Shown: piece by piece, positions 1-8,364 of the stretch
Position numbering within the stretch: position 1 is the first letter of the stretch
How the letters are laid out: each line of letters opens with the position of its first letter
Program-made: the position numbers and the translations under genes
The notes under the pieces: generated by a model
Told to the model about the DNA's origin: nothing
The model's database searches: none
Seen by the model: only the letters and a program-made list of their open reading frames with translations
Source of the DNA: B1SED10-225 sp964501415
GTDB lineage: Bacteria > Bacillota_I > Bacilli_A > Izemoplasmatales > Izemoplasmataceae
NCBI GenBank assembly: GCA_964501415.1
Contig: CAZCSL010000003.1
Span: 1-64,000, forward strand
DNA length: 64,000 nt
Direction: 5' to 3'

Positions 1-71
1 TGGGCTAGAAGGATTCGAACCTTCGATGTCGGAGTCAAAGTCCGATGCCTTAACCACTTGGCTATAGCCCA
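1..71 (-). tRNA. tRNA-Gln (UUG), last base(s) cut by window edge
   Basis: Read on the minus strand, the sequence folds as a cloverleaf. The 7-bp acceptor stem is TGGGCTA/TAGCCCA, the T-arm contains GGTTCGAATCC, and the anticodon loop CTTTGAC (inside stem CGGA/TCCG) carries anticodon TTG for Gln. The discriminator base and any encoded CCA fall left of position 1, so the gene is cut at its 3' end. It lies 7 bases from tRNA-Tyr on the same strand, so the two are probably cotranscribed. Confidence 0.95.
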
Positions 72-78
72 TTAAAAA

Positions 79-163
79 TGGTGGAGGGGGACGGATTTGA
101 ACCGCCGAACCCTGAGGGAGCAGATTTACAGTCTGCCGCGTTTAGCCACTTCGCTACCCCTCC
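79..163 (-). tRNA. tRNA-Tyr (GUA) with encoded CCA
   Basis: The minus strand gives acceptor stem GGAGGGG/CCCCTCC, discriminator A and a genomically encoded CCA (79-81). The anticodon stem-loop CAGACTGTAAATCTG has anticodon GTA. The variable arm is long (CTCCCTCAGG region), as expected for bacterial tRNA-Tyr, a class II tRNA. The total is 85 nt. It is upstream of tRNA-Gln in the same transcript. Confidence 0.96.
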
Positions 164-195
164 AAATAAACAAAATACATTCTATAATAATATCG

Positions 196-224
196 CAAAA
201 AAAGCAACCTATTTTTTGATAGGA
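196..224 (-). terminator. weak terminator after the MazG-like gene
   Basis: On the minus strand a short CCTAT/ATAGG stem overlaps the stop codon of the MazG-like gene. TTGC and a run of seven T follow (about 201-207). The stem is only 5-6 bp, so termination may be partial, and readthrough into the two tRNA genes is possible. Confidence 0.4.
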
Positions 225-508
225 TATTTTATTGCTATCTTTTTTAGTTTTTCATCAATAATTTTATTAAAATCCAAATCCAAATCATGAACCAAAGCTA
301 ACAACAATATTGCGATATCAGCAATCTCGTCTTTTACATTTTGAAAATTCTCTATATCGCCGCTCCATTGAAATTCTTCTAACAACTCTGCTGCTTCGAT
401 AACGATAGATTTAACTAAGTTTTCTGGGGTATCATGCTGATCCCAATTTCGAGAATCTCTAAATTCAATAATTTTATTGATTAACCTATCAATCTCATTA
501 TTTCCCAT
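209..508 (-). CDS. MazG-like nucleotide pyrophosphohydrolase
   Basis: This small all-alpha NTP pyrophosphatase (99 aa) belongs to the MazG/RS21-C6 group. Such enzymes hydrolyse non-canonical or surplus (d)NTPs to the monophosphate and pyrophosphate with Mg2+, cleaning the nucleotide pool. The metal-binding helices are visible: E38-A-A-E41-L-L-E44-E45 and D60-E61-x-x-D64. The length fits the single-domain family. The ATG at 508 lies inside the end of the DUF951 gene (stop at 498), with AAGGAAAT just upstream, so the two are probably translationally coupled. It is the last gene of the parA-parB transcript. Substrate preference cannot be read from sequence. Confidence 0.85.
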   Translation of the reverse strand: MGNNEIDRLINKIIEFRDSRNWDQHDTPENLVKSIVIEAAELLEEFQWSGDIENFQNVKDEIADIAILLLALVHDLDLDFNKIIDEKLKKIAIKYPIKK

Positions 509-701
509 TATTTCCTTCTTTCGATTCTAGTTTTTTCTTAAACTTCTTCGTAAATTTAGGCCTTTCAAGCATGATAACTCTGTTGCAATGTAGACATTTA
601 AGCTTGATATCAGCACCATATCTTATGATTTTCCAATAATTATAACCACATGCATGAGGTTTCTTCATCATAACGATGTCATCAATTTTAACTTCATTCA
701 T
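498..701 (-). CDS. DUF951 family protein (YyzM-like)
   Basis: A 67-residue basic protein of the DUF951 family, known in Bacillus as YyzM, where the gene also sits close to parB. It has a small beta-rich core with Cys18 and a C36-L-H-C39 knuckle, suggesting one bound metal ion, and a lysine-rich C-terminal tail. Function is not established; a nucleic-acid contact is only inferred from the charge and the zinc-like knuckle. The ATG at 701 is preferred over the in-frame TTG at 704 because GGTGGT lies just upstream. It starts 11 bases after the parB stop and overlaps the MazG-like gene by 11 bases. Confidence 0.8.
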   Translation of the reverse strand: MNEVKIDDIVMMKKPHACGYNYWKIIRYGADIKLKCLHCNRVIMLERPKFTKKFKKKLESKEGNNGK

Positions 702-712
702 CAAACCACCAA

Positions 713-1546
713 CTAAGACTCTTCTTTAATACTGTCTAAAAACTCATCTAGTTCTTCTTTTGTTTTAAATCTAACAATTAAATTATTATTTTTTTGATAC
801 CAGTACACATCATGATTAAAAAATCTTATTAACTTTTCATTGAAATTTTCAGGCCGTTTTTCACCTTTACTTTTGTTGTTTTCTATATCGCTAATTAAGC
901 GTTCAGTTTCTCTAATTGATAGATTATGATTCAATATTATGTCAATAATATTCTCTACTTTTTCTTGGTCATCAAACCTGCTGAGCAACCGGGTATGCCC
1001 TATGGATATCTTTTTATCGTTTAACAAATCCAACACCTTTGATGGAAGTCTCAAAAGCCTTAAAGCGTTTGTAACGTATGGTCGACTTTTCCCTAATTTT
1101 TTTGCTAACTCTTCATGTTTTAAACCCAGTTTTTTTATTATTTGCCGAAACGCCACGGCTTCTTCTATGGGGGATAGATTTTCTCTTTGTAAGTTCTCTA
1201 AAATGGATATTTCAGCTACATACTGATCATCATACTGTCTTATTATACAGGGTATGGTTTTAAGGTTAGCCATTTTGGCTGCCCTAACTCTTCTTTCGCC
1301 TGCTATTAACATATACCCTGATTTTTCGGGTTTAACTATTACGGGTTGAATAACGCCATGTAAAGAAATTGAGTCCGAGAGTTCTTGCAGTTTTTCAATA
1401 TCAAATGTTTTACGAGGTTGTTGCGGGTTGGGAAAGATTTTTGTTAGCTCAATTTCTACTATCTCTTCGTTATCATTAAAAACTATTTCGTTTTCTTGAA
1501 TTAGATCTAGAATTTTACGGCCAAGATTTTCTTTACTTTTGGTCAC
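713..1546 (-). CDS. parB: ParB/Spo0J-type chromosome partition protein
   Basis: ParB is the CTP-dependent DNA clamp that loads at parS sites near the origin, spreads, and recruits SMC and ParA for segregation. In this 277-aa protein the N-terminal ParB/Srx domain has GERRVRAA at 83-90 (CTP-binding box II) and ENLQRENLSPIEEA at 117-130. A helix-turn-helix follows (HEELAKKLGKSRPYVTNALR, about 144-163), then a C-terminal dimerisation region. The start is GTG at 1546, inside the end of parA (14-base overlap), with GGTGAG upstream. No good parS copy was seen in the window. Spo0J rather than Noc is favoured by the adjacent parA. Confidence 0.95.
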   Translation of the reverse strand: MTKSKENLGRKILDLIQENEIVFNDNEEIVEIELTKIFPNPQQPRKTFDIEKLQELSDSISLHGVIQPVIVKPEKSGYMLIAGERRVRAAKMANLKTIPCIIRQYDDQYVAEISILENLQRENLSPIEEAVAFRQIIKKLGLKHEELAKKLGKSRPYVTNALRLLRLPSKVLDLLNDKKISIGHTRLLSRFDDQEKVENIIDIILNHNLSIRETERLISDIENNKSKGEKRPENFNEKLIRFFNHDVYWYQKNNNLIVRFKTKEELDEFLDSIKEES

Positions 1547-2312
1547 TTTTTCTCACCATTTCTTTAGCTAAATTTTGATAGCTTATTGACCCCCTGGAAC
1601 GAGGAGAATATTCTGTGACAGGTAAACCATGACTAGGAGCTACACTTACTTTCACATTTCTTGGAATGATAGTATCAAAAACTTTTTCTTTAAAATACGT
1701 TCTAACTTCATTAATAACTTCATAACCTATATTGCTTCTGGTATCTAGCATAGTTAACAAGACGCCCTCAATAGTTAATTTACGATTGTTATATCTTAGC
1801 TTTTTTTGGATAATTCTAATTGTATTTAGCAGCTGTGTCAAACCATCTAATGCTAAAAATTCACACTGAACAGGTATTAAAACGCTGTCAGAAGCCAATA
1901 GTGCGTTCATGGTCATCATACCTAAAGAGGGGGGGCAATCAATAATGATAAAGTCATAATTATCCCTCACACCTCTTAAGCTATTAAGTAACAAAAAATC
2001 TTTGTCTTGATCGTGAAAATAACTATTCTCTATATTTAGTAGTTCAAAACGAGCTGGTACAATATCAACGTCTACACTTTGCACTCTTTGTATAATATCT
2101 TGTACAGGAACGTTATTAGTAAAAATATCTGCTACGGTGTGTTTTAAATTAGAGCGGTTAATACCCATAAACGTTGTTGCATTAGCTTGATGATCAACAT
2201 CAATCAGTAACACATTTTTACCTAAATATGATAAAGAGCTTGCTAAGTTAACGCTAGTTGTAGTTTTACCTACACCACCCTTTTGATTTGTAACAGCTAT
2301 GATTTTTCCCAT
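1533..2312 (-). CDS. parA: ParA/Soj chromosome partition ATPase
   Basis: ParA is a deviant Walker-A ATPase that binds DNA nonspecifically as an ATP dimer and works with ParB in origin segregation. The protein (259 aa) starts MGKIIAVTNQKGGVGKTTTS; K11 is the signature lysine and GGVGKTT (12-18) is the P-loop. The Walker B-like IIIDCPPSLG motif follows. A further in-frame start lies upstream at 2327, but GAGGTG at 2320-2325 is spaced 7 nt before the ATG at 2312, which fixes the start. It overlaps parB by 14 bases. The order rsmG, two membrane genes, parA, parB is the familiar gidB-soj-spo0J arrangement with an insertion. Confidence 0.95.
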   Translation of the reverse strand: MGKIIAVTNQKGGVGKTTTSVNLASSLSYLGKNVLLIDVDHQANATTFMGINRSNLKHTVADIFTNNVPVQDIIQRVQSVDVDIVPARFELLNIENSYFHDQDKDFLLLNSLRGVRDNYDFIIIDCPPSLGMMTMNALLASDSVLIPVQCEFLALDGLTQLLNTIRIIQKKLRYNNRKLTIEGVLLTMLDTRSNIGYEVINEVRTYFKEKVFDTIIPRNVKVSVAPSHGLPVTEYSPRSRGSISYQNLAKEMVRKSDQK

Positions 2313-2342
2313 ACAAATACACCTCATTAAAGAATACTTATT

Positions 2343-3524
2343 TTATAAACACTTCCTGAAAGCTGCTTCGTTCTTTAAGAAAAAATTAACATCCTCAAAG
2401 GAGAAAATTTCTCTAAAGCTTCTTGTTTGAATCATTTTTTTAAATTCATTGTGTGTTAATATTTTGTTCAATCTTCCCCATTTATCATACTTTGTTGGTT
2501 CGGTAGTCAAATATTTATAGATTATAGCGATTGCCAAAACTCTATTAATCCGGCTTTGAAACATAGAATCCAAATGATATTCAAATTGATTATTTGCAAT
2601 AGTCTTGACGGTTCTAAACTCATTAATACTGTTAAATACAATTGCATCAATATCTGAGTTTTTATGTATTAAAAACCTGCTCAATTGCAAAGTATAATTT
2701 CTTGTCTTTTTAGGAATATTAGATTTTTCAAGTATTTGCTGTGTATTCTGAGAGTGTAAAAAAAAGTAAAATTCTATAACCTCATCCAAATCTGTAAGAT
2801 TTTCTTCCAACTTGTCGTTAATAAACTCTGCAGCTTTGTGTATCGCAGATTGAAAACCTTTATTTCGATAGGATCGATTATAGTTTTCTCTATCAGAAAT
2901 ATCGTTTATTAATCTGATCGAATACCCTCGATATATCCTTAACGATTTGTGTGTTTTCATATAATCTTCGTTGAGCTTTTCTTCTAAGTTTTGTGTCAAG
3001 ATAAAATTTAAAAGAAACACAATGAAAAAGCTAGCTAGAATAATCTGATATATAAGTGGACCGATTTGTGGAGCGGTATTGGTCACATCAGAAATTAAAT
3101 CATCATTCGTTTGAATATAATATATACCATATATTGTTAAAGGGCCACCATACAAAATATATGTTGTAATGTCTTGATAAAATATCAATACTGTAAGCGT
3201 GATAAATACTAAGAAATAGCCATATAACTGTCCAGATGCCCCCACATAGTATACGGTCAAACCAATAAAAGTATAAATACTAAAATGCATTGCTGGTCTA
3301 GATTTATTAGCCATTAATAAAGTAAAGGTGATTGTAAAGAGTAACACAAATATACCTGGAACAGTAATTCTAATGGATATAGCAAAATCCTCAAAAAAAG
3401 ACACCGGTATGGTAAAAGCTCCAAAGAACAACAAGAAGATCATAACTAGACTAACTTTAACTTTTAGGAGTTCATTAAGGGTCAAAAACTCACTGTTTTG
3501 TAACTTATTAACCAACTGCTTCAT
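2343..3524 (-). CDS. polytopic membrane protein with degenerate HD-GYP-like tail (A)
   Basis: Not a family I can name. The protein (393 aa) has about six hydrophobic segments between residues 28 and 185, then a soluble, cytoplasmic-looking alpha-helical half. Near the C-terminus the run LNKILTHNEFKKMIQ, followed by FSFEDVNFFL, resembles the last helices of HD-GYP phosphodiesterases (pattern YRKALSHEEA...FDPEVVEAF). No HD pair or GYP motif is present, so catalysis is unlikely. Its ATG (3524) overlaps the stop of the preceding gene in an ATGA arrangement, so the two are translationally coupled. The two proteins share layout but little sequence. It lies 30 bases upstream of parA. A sensory or scaffold role is only a guess. 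Confidence 0.75.
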   Translation of the reverse strand: MKQLVNKLQNSEFLTLNELLKVKVSLVMIFLLFFGAFTIPVSFFEDFAISIRITVPGIFVLLFTITFTLLMANKSRPAMHFSIYTFIGLTVYYVGASGQLYGYFLVFITLTVLIFYQDITTYILYGGPLTIYGIYYIQTNDDLISDVTNTAPQIGPLIYQIILASFFIVFLLNFILTQNLEEKLNEDYMKTHKSLRIYRGYSIRLINDISDRENYNRSYRNKGFQSAIHKAAEFINDKLEENLTDLDEVIEFYFFLHSQNTQQILEKSNIPKKTRNYTLQLSRFLIHKNSDIDAIVFNSINEFRTVKTIANNQFEYHLDSMFQSRINRVLAIAIIYKYLTTEPTKYDKWGRLNKILTHNEFKKMIQTRSFREIFSFEDVNFFLKNEAAFRKCL

Positions 3525-4717
3525 GATGACACCCCGCCGGTTAAGCAATCGTTAACTATTTTTTTAATTTTGCTTTGATTATTAATGAAAATATCTAGAA
3601 CTTCTTGATCGATGAAACTGTTGTATCTATTTGCCATCAAAATATGCATAATTTGATTATGGCTCAAGCCTTTAGCATAAAATTTGTCTAATCTTAATAA
3701 AGTATAAAAAACTACAAAAGCGATTAACTTAACTTGTTTATCATCATCACGATAATTGAGCTTTTCTTGTGCTCGCTCGTAAAGCAACTCTTTTTTATCG
3801 ATATTGATATCCTCGAGCTGGGCAGCTTTAAAAGCAGTTTTAGATATTTTATTATAAACGGAAAGCTCGAGATGTTTTAGCTCTTCTATTTCTTCTAACG
3901 TATAATTTTGATACTCTTCTGATACTTCGTTTTCGGACTTGTCTTCAAGCTTCATAATAATTTCTAATCTTTCTAAGAAGACCTTATGATTTATACCAAT
4001 GTTTTCTGATAATGACTGGCTAAAAGATTTTAAGTCATCATAATAGTTTCTTGAATCAAAAGATTTATCTGATTGTTTAGATTGTAACTCAAATAATAAA
4101 CTAATGTGTTTTTGTTCTTGTTCTTTTATTTCTGCAAGTTGCCGGTAAGAATAACGTTTTCTTTTAAGTATGATAATTGAAGATGTTAATATCAACGCAA
4201 TAAAAACAATAAAAAACGTCATAATGTAGAAAGTGTCCAAAGTAAGCAGCAGGGTTTGGTTTGTATCAAACATATCTGGATAAAACAACACTAATGATAC
4301 CCCAGATAAAAAGATTAAGAAACTATTAAATATGGATAACTTTAAATCTTGATACAAAGCAATTATTGCATAAGCTAAAAATAAAATAGTGAATATGCTG
4401 GATGTGTAAATATCTATAATAACACCAAACATAATTAAATAAAGACCTACTGATGTAATATACATGGGCAGTTGCATGCTTTTAAAATGATGCTTATAAA
4501 AAAAGAACAATAGGTTTATAGCTATAAGGATGATGAAAGTTAAAAAATAGGCCAAAATATCTGTCCATGGAATATCATAAAGCCTTAAAACTATTAGTAC
4601 AGGAAACATTACGATAAATAACATAGCACTAACAAACAAAGACTTGCTTCTTAGATATCTTTGTTCTAATGAGTTTAGTATCAGGCTTTTATTCGGTTGT
4701 TTTTTGAGTGAATTCAT
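3521..4717 (-). CDS. polytopic membrane protein with degenerate HD-GYP-like tail (B)
   Basis: This protein of about 398 residues has six or so membrane segments (about 27-190) and then a charged helical cytoplasmic region rich in Glu and Lys. Its C-terminus, DKFYAKGLSHNQIMHILM then SFIDQEVLDIF, is the clearer match to the terminal helices of HD-GYP domains. The catalytic HD dyad and GYP loop are absent. The start is uncertain: ATG 4717 is chosen, but GTG 4726 and TTG 4720 are in frame and no strong Shine-Dalgarno sequence is visible. It begins about 20 bases after the rsmG stop and is coupled to the downstream partner by a 4-base overlap. The function is unknown; position suggests a link to the partition genes. 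Confidence 0.75.
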   Translation of the reverse strand: MNSLKKQPNKSLILNSLEQRYLRSKSLFVSAMLFIVMFPVLIVLRLYDIPWTDILAYFLTFIILIAINLLFFFYKHHFKSMQLPMYITSVGLYLIMFGVIIDIYTSSIFTILFLAYAIIALYQDLKLSIFNSFLIFLSGVSLVLFYPDMFDTNQTLLLTLDTFYIMTFFIVFIALILTSSIIILKRKRYSYRQLAEIKEQEQKHISLLFELQSKQSDKSFDSRNYYDDLKSFSQSLSENIGINHKVFLERLEIIMKLEDKSENEVSEEYQNYTLEEIEELKHLELSVYNKISKTAFKAAQLEDINIDKKELLYERAQEKLNYRDDDKQVKLIAFVVFYTLLRLDKFYAKGLSHNQIMHILMANRYNSFIDQEVLDIFINNQSKIKKIVNDCLTGGVSS

Positions 4718-4736
4718 CAAAATCACATCGTTTCAA

Positions 4737-5417
4737 TTATAATGGATTTGATTTAATTTTTTTAAATTCTCTAGGATACTTTTTGTCTGTTGATCGATGT
4801 TTACTAATCTCAATGATGGTGTGTTTTTCTTCAAGTACAGTATAAGTAAAAGTATTCTCTACTTTTGCATTAAGTGTTTCTAATGCTTTAGTTGATTCTT
4901 CTAATTCTGCTTGGAAGCGACTGCCTTTATAAGCATAAAATCTGCCATTTTTTCTAACAAATGGCAAGCATAGTTCACATAGTTTATTTAATCTAGCTAC
5001 AGCTCTAGCCGTGACAATGTCATAGTTATTTTTATTTTGGTGTTTTTCGACTCTACCATGGATTAATTTTATATCCAAATCCAAGTATTCAGATAAATTT
5101 TCAAGAAAAGTAATCCTCTTTTGTAAAGAATCTATGATTGTCACTTTCAAATTAGGGTGCAAAATTTTCAAGGGTATGCTCGGGAATCCAGCGCCACTAC
5201 CTACATCCAGTAGTGTTTGCTCATTTAAACCCAAAAAATGTGAAAGCATTAAAGAATCAACAAAGTGTTTGTGATACACTCCAATTTTATCCTTAATAGC
5301 GGTTAAATTCATTTTCTCATTCCATTTAATCAAATAATCATGATATCTTCTAAACAAGGTTAGTTGTCTATCAGTTAAACGGAAGTGATTAGTCAAAATT
5401 TTATCAAATTGATCCAC
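4737..5417 (-). CDS. rsmG: 16S rRNA (guanine-N7) methyltransferase RsmG
   Basis: RsmG (GidB) methylates N7 of G527 (E. coli numbering) in 16S rRNA using S-adenosylmethionine. The 226-aa protein has the Rossmann SAM loop LLDVGSGAGFPSIPLKI at about 69-85 and the NEKMNLTAI region near 33-41 that marks the family; the length is normal. The start is GTG at 5417, preceded by GGGTGAT; the overlapping ATG at 5419 is out of frame. It follows mnmG after a hairpin that may terminate part of the mnmG transcript, and a TGGTAGAAT extended -10 lies upstream, so it may have its own promoter. Confidence 0.96.
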   Translation of the reverse strand: MDQFDKILTNHFRLTDRQLTLFRRYHDYLIKWNEKMNLTAIKDKIGVYHKHFVDSLMLSHFLGLNEQTLLDVGSGAGFPSIPLKILHPNLKVTIIDSLQKRITFLENLSEYLDLDIKLIHGRVEKHQNKNNYDIVTARAVARLNKLCELCLPFVRKNGRFYAYKGSRFQAELEESTKALETLNAKVENTFTYTVLEEKHTIIEISKHRSTDKKYPREFKKIKSNPL

Positions 5418-5471
5418 ATTATCACCCTTAGTTTATTCTACCACATCGATTATGTGTTTTAAATATTTTTA

Positions 5472-5499
5472 AAACCAGAACTCCTAAGAGTCCTGGTTT
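5472..5499 (-). terminator. hairpin overlapping the mnmG stop codon
   Basis: A 12-bp stem formed by the last codons of mnmG and the sequence after them (AAACCAG.ACTC / GAGT.CTGGTTT) encloses the TAG stop in its loop. The single mismatch on the plus strand becomes a G-U pair in the minus-strand RNA, which supports folding in that direction. It is followed by TTTTAAAAATATTT. Probably an intrinsic, possibly partial, terminator between mnmG and rsmG. Confidence 0.55.
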
Positions 5500-7349
5500 G
5501 TTATGTTTTTTAAGTGGATAGCTAGAATAGAAATATCACTGGGATTTACGCCGCTTATTCTGCTAGCTTGTCCTATCGTTAATGGACGTATTTTATTTAG
5601 TTTCTCTCTCGCTTCTAAAGCCAAATTAGATAAACTATTATAATCTATGTCATTAGGAATTTCCAAATGCTCTTGCCTTAGTAGCTTATCTGCTTGTTTT
5701 CTTGCTTTTTCAATATATCCTTCATACTTTACTTGTATTTCGACTTGTTCATAGATGGTTTGTGAAAACGATAATGTTTGATTAAATAAACCTATATGTT
5801 TTCCTTTAATCTCAGGACGTTTTAACAAATCATAAAAGGATATTTTATCTTTAATGGGAGCAGAGCCAATACTGGATAGAATTTCCAAGTTGGTTTTTTT
5901 GGGGTATATTATTGTGTTTCGAAAATACTGGATTAAATCGTTAATGTTACTAAGTTTACGTTCAAATTTCTTATAATCATCCTCTGAAATCAAGCCCACA
6001 TGATACCCTTTTTCCAATAATCTCATATCTGCATTATCATTTCGGAGTAACAATCTATGCTCAGCTCTTGAGGTTAATAATCTATAAGGATCGATTGTTC
6101 CTTTTGTAACCAAATCATCAATAAGGACTCCAATATATGCTTCATCCCTACGTAAAACCAAAGGTTTTTTATACCCCTGATTAAGGACTGCATTAATACC
6201 TGCTAATAGGCCTTGTCCCGCTGCTTCTTCATAACCACTTGTACCGTTTATTTGACCTGCAAAATATAAGTTTTTAACCCTTTTACTCTCTAGTGTAGGC
6301 CACAAGTCTCTAGCATCGATGGCATCATATTCAATTGCATACGCATACTTTGTTATCTTTGCTTTTTGAAGACCCGGAATGCTCTTTACCATAGCTTCTT
6401 GAACGTCTCTTGGCATTGATGTGGAAAATCCTTGTATATAAATATCTTGACTGTATTTACTTTCAGGTTCTAAAAAGATCTGATGTCTTTTTTTGTCTTT
6501 AAAACGAACAAGCTTATCTTCAATAGAAGGGCAATAGCGCGGACCAACGCCTTCTACCACACCGCTATACATTGAAGATTTGTTTAAGTTTTGATTTATA
6601 ATTTCATGAGTTTCTTGTGTGGTATATGTTAAATGACATGGTTCTTGTTCTTCAAGGTTATATGGCTTACTGTTAAAGTGAGAGAAGTAGCGATGTACAG
6701 AATCGCCTTCATGCTTTTCCGTTTGCGAAAAATCGACCGTTGATTTATCTACACGCGGAGGTGTTCCGGTCTTCAATCTAGATAGTTTAAATCCAAGTTT
6801 TCTAAGTTGTGGACTCAAACCTAAAGAGGGCTTTTGATTTTCAGGTCCTGAGGAAGTCTTTTCATCTCCGATTAAAACACGGCTATTTAAAAACGTACCC
6901 GTCGTTAAAATTACTGCATTTGAAAAGAATTGTGAGCCATCTTTTGTCTCAACACCTTTAGATTCATCATTATCTATGAGCAATTTTGCAACATACTTTT
7001 CAACTACTTCTAAGTTATCTTGGTTTAATATCGTTTCTTTCATTCTTTCAGGGTATAAAACCTTATCTGATTGAGACCTCAAAGCACGAACAGCAGGGCC
7101 TTTTGAATGATTTAAAAGACGCATTTGAATTTGAGTGGCATCAGCATTTTTTGCCATTTCACCACCCAAAGCATCGATTTCTCTAACAACTATACCTTTG
7201 GCCGGACCTCCAATAGATGGATTGCAAGGCATGGATGCTATATAATCTATATCACCTGTGATTAAAAGTGTTTTTTTTCCTAATCTAGACGAGGCCAAAG
7301 CCGCTTCACAACCAGCATGTCCCCCTCCAACAATAATTGTATCAAACAT
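5484..7349 (-). CDS. mnmG: tRNA U34 carboxymethylaminomethyl-modifying enzyme MnmG (GidA)
   Basis: MnmG uses FAD and, with MnmE, installs the (carboxymethyl)aminomethyl group at C5 of wobble uridine 34. The FAD-binding GGGHAGCEAA motif is at residues 8-17. The family signatures GPRYCPSIEDK and AGQINGTSGYEEAAGQG are both present, and the C-terminal helical MnmE/tRNA-binding domain is complete (621 aa in total, the family's usual size). The start ATG 7349 is preceded by AAGGTGAT. Its partner mnmE lies 36 kb away at 43.6 kb rather than next door as in Bacillus. It heads the origin-type block leading to parA-parB. Confidence 0.97.
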   Translation of the reverse strand: MFDTIIVGGGHAGCEAALASSRLGKKTLLITGDIDYIASMPCNPSIGGPAKGIVVREIDALGGEMAKNADATQIQMRLLNHSKGPAVRALRSQSDKVLYPERMKETILNQDNLEVVEKYVAKLLIDNDESKGVETKDGSQFFSNAVILTTGTFLNSRVLIGDEKTSSGPENQKPSLGLSPQLRKLGFKLSRLKTGTPPRVDKSTVDFSQTEKHEGDSVHRYFSHFNSKPYNLEEQEPCHLTYTTQETHEIINQNLNKSSMYSGVVEGVGPRYCPSIEDKLVRFKDKKRHQIFLEPESKYSQDIYIQGFSTSMPRDVQEAMVKSIPGLQKAKITKYAYAIEYDAIDARDLWPTLESKRVKNLYFAGQINGTSGYEEAAGQGLLAGINAVLNQGYKKPLVLRRDEAYIGVLIDDLVTKGTIDPYRLLTSRAEHRLLLRNDNADMRLLEKGYHVGLISEDDYKKFERKLSNINDLIQYFRNTIIYPKKTNLEILSSIGSAPIKDKISFYDLLKRPEIKGKHIGLFNQTLSFSQTIYEQVEIQVKYEGYIEKARKQADKLLRQEHLEIPNDIDYNSLSNLALEAREKLNKIRPLTIGQASRISGVNPSDISILAIHLKNITNQDS

Positions 7350-7418
7350 AATATCACCTTAATTTACTTCATTGTATTATGGTTTAACGAATAAGTAAAT
7401 CATTTAACGCTTATATTA

Positions 7419-8195
7419 CTAAATCAAATCCAATCTTTTAAAAACAGCATATATTCCATCTTGATCAACCGACTTAGTTATAATATCAGCGGCCTCTTTC
7501 AATGGTTGACATCCATTACCCATAGCTACACCAATACCAGCCAATTTAATCATTGATATATCATTATAACCATCACCTATAGCAATCACATCGTCATAAG
7601 TACTTCTAAAATACTCGCACAAAATTTTGACCCCAATATCTTTCATACCGTCAGAACCATTAATATCTACTCCAAACTCACAAGAACGATGAAACGCTAA
7701 TGATTTATACTGTCTTTCCAACCTTTTCCAACTATTAGATTGATCGTATAACACCATTTGAAGAACATCATCTAAATCTTTAAATAAATCTATGCTTTTA
7801 GGCGTTTCTAAGTTGAAATGTTCACTAAATTGTTTAGGCAAATCGGTTTTTCGATTTACTACCAAGTATTCTGTTGAAGTAATGATGCCAAGATCCAAAC
7901 CTAAAGCTTCAGCGTCCTTAATAAGACTTTTGACAATGTTTGGGTTGATGTTATCCGAATAAATCAATTGGTTTTCATGTTTAACATACCTACCGTTAGC
8001 GGCGATATAAGTTTTTATTCCCAAAATATCTTCTATTCCAGCTAATAAAGATGGAGACCGTCCTGTTGCAATAATTATTATATGCCCGTTCCTTTTAGCT
8101 TCATTTAAAGCCACCAGTGTGGATTCAGGTATTGTGTGGTTATTATGATCAATTATAGTTCCATCTAAATCAAGAAATACTAGTTTTTGATTCAC
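7419..8195 (-). CDS. Cof-type HAD-IIB family phosphatase
   Basis: This is a haloacid dehalogenase superfamily hydrolase of about 258 aa with a Cof-type (IIB) cap. Such enzymes usually dephosphorylate sugar phosphates, nucleotides or cofactors; the substrate is not predictable here. Motif I FLDLDGT is at about 7-13 (nucleophile Asp9, acid Asp11) and motif II IATGRSP near 43. The C-terminal GDGYNDISMIKLAGIGVAMG motif holds the Mg2+ aspartates. GTG 8195 is preferred over GTG 8204, because AAGGTGAT lies immediately before it and includes the earlier codon. It is 70 bases from mnmG, with no terminator seen, and follows the SRP RNA gene. Confidence 0.88.
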   Translation of the reverse strand: MNQKLVFLDLDGTIIDHNNHTIPESTLVALNEAKRNGHIIIIATGRSPSLLAGIEDILGIKTYIAANGRYVKHENQLIYSDNINPNIVKSLIKDAEALGLDLGIITSTEYLVVNRKTDLPKQFSEHFNLETPKSIDLFKDLDDVLQMVLYDQSNSWKRLERQYKSLAFHRSCEFGVDINGSDGMKDIGVKILCEYFRSTYDDVIAIGDGYNDISMIKLAGIGVAMGNGCQPLKEAADIITKSVDQDGIYAVFKRLDLI

Positions 8196-8229
8196 TATTA
8201 TCACCTTCTAAGTGGTTTGGGATAGAAAA

Positions 8230-8339
8230 ATCTCCCATCAAGCATCCCCACCCACATAAACAACAAGCTTAAGGCTGCTCCGTTCCCGGCCTGACCTGGT
8301 TCACCGTTGCTTATTGAATGAGGATGCTTGATAAGAGAT
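8230..8339 (-). ncRNA. ffs: signal recognition particle RNA, short (4.5S-like) form
   Basis: On the minus strand the conserved SRP domain IV appears as GTGAACCAGGTCAGGCCGGG followed by AACGGAGCAGCC, with the GGTCAG and GAGCAGCC internal-loop strands that bind Ffh. The two ends form a long closing helix: TCAAGCATCC (8238-8247, minus complement) pairs with GGATGCTTGA (8322-8331), extended by ATCTC/GAGAT. The RNA is only about 110 nt and has no room for the Alu domain found in the roughly 270-nt scRNA of Bacillus. The exact ends are estimated from the helix. It lies between tadA and the HAD gene; tadA next to the SRP RNA is also the Bacillus arrangement. Confidence 0.93.
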
Positions 8340-8364
8340 TTATGTACACTTAATATACAACAAT

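Noticed and set aside
1078..1263. Plus-strand frames inside parB and other minus genes
   Set aside because: They are antisense shadows without start signals or recognisable domains.
713..1546. Search for parS sites (TGTTTCACGTGAAACA type) near parB and elsewhere
   Set aside because: Only partial cores such as TCACGTG inside ftsH (near 18558) were seen, too weak to call.
7401..7414. cre-like sequence near TTTAACGCTTATAT after mnmG
   Set aside because: Only about 10 of 14 positions fit and it does not lie at a sensible promoter position.
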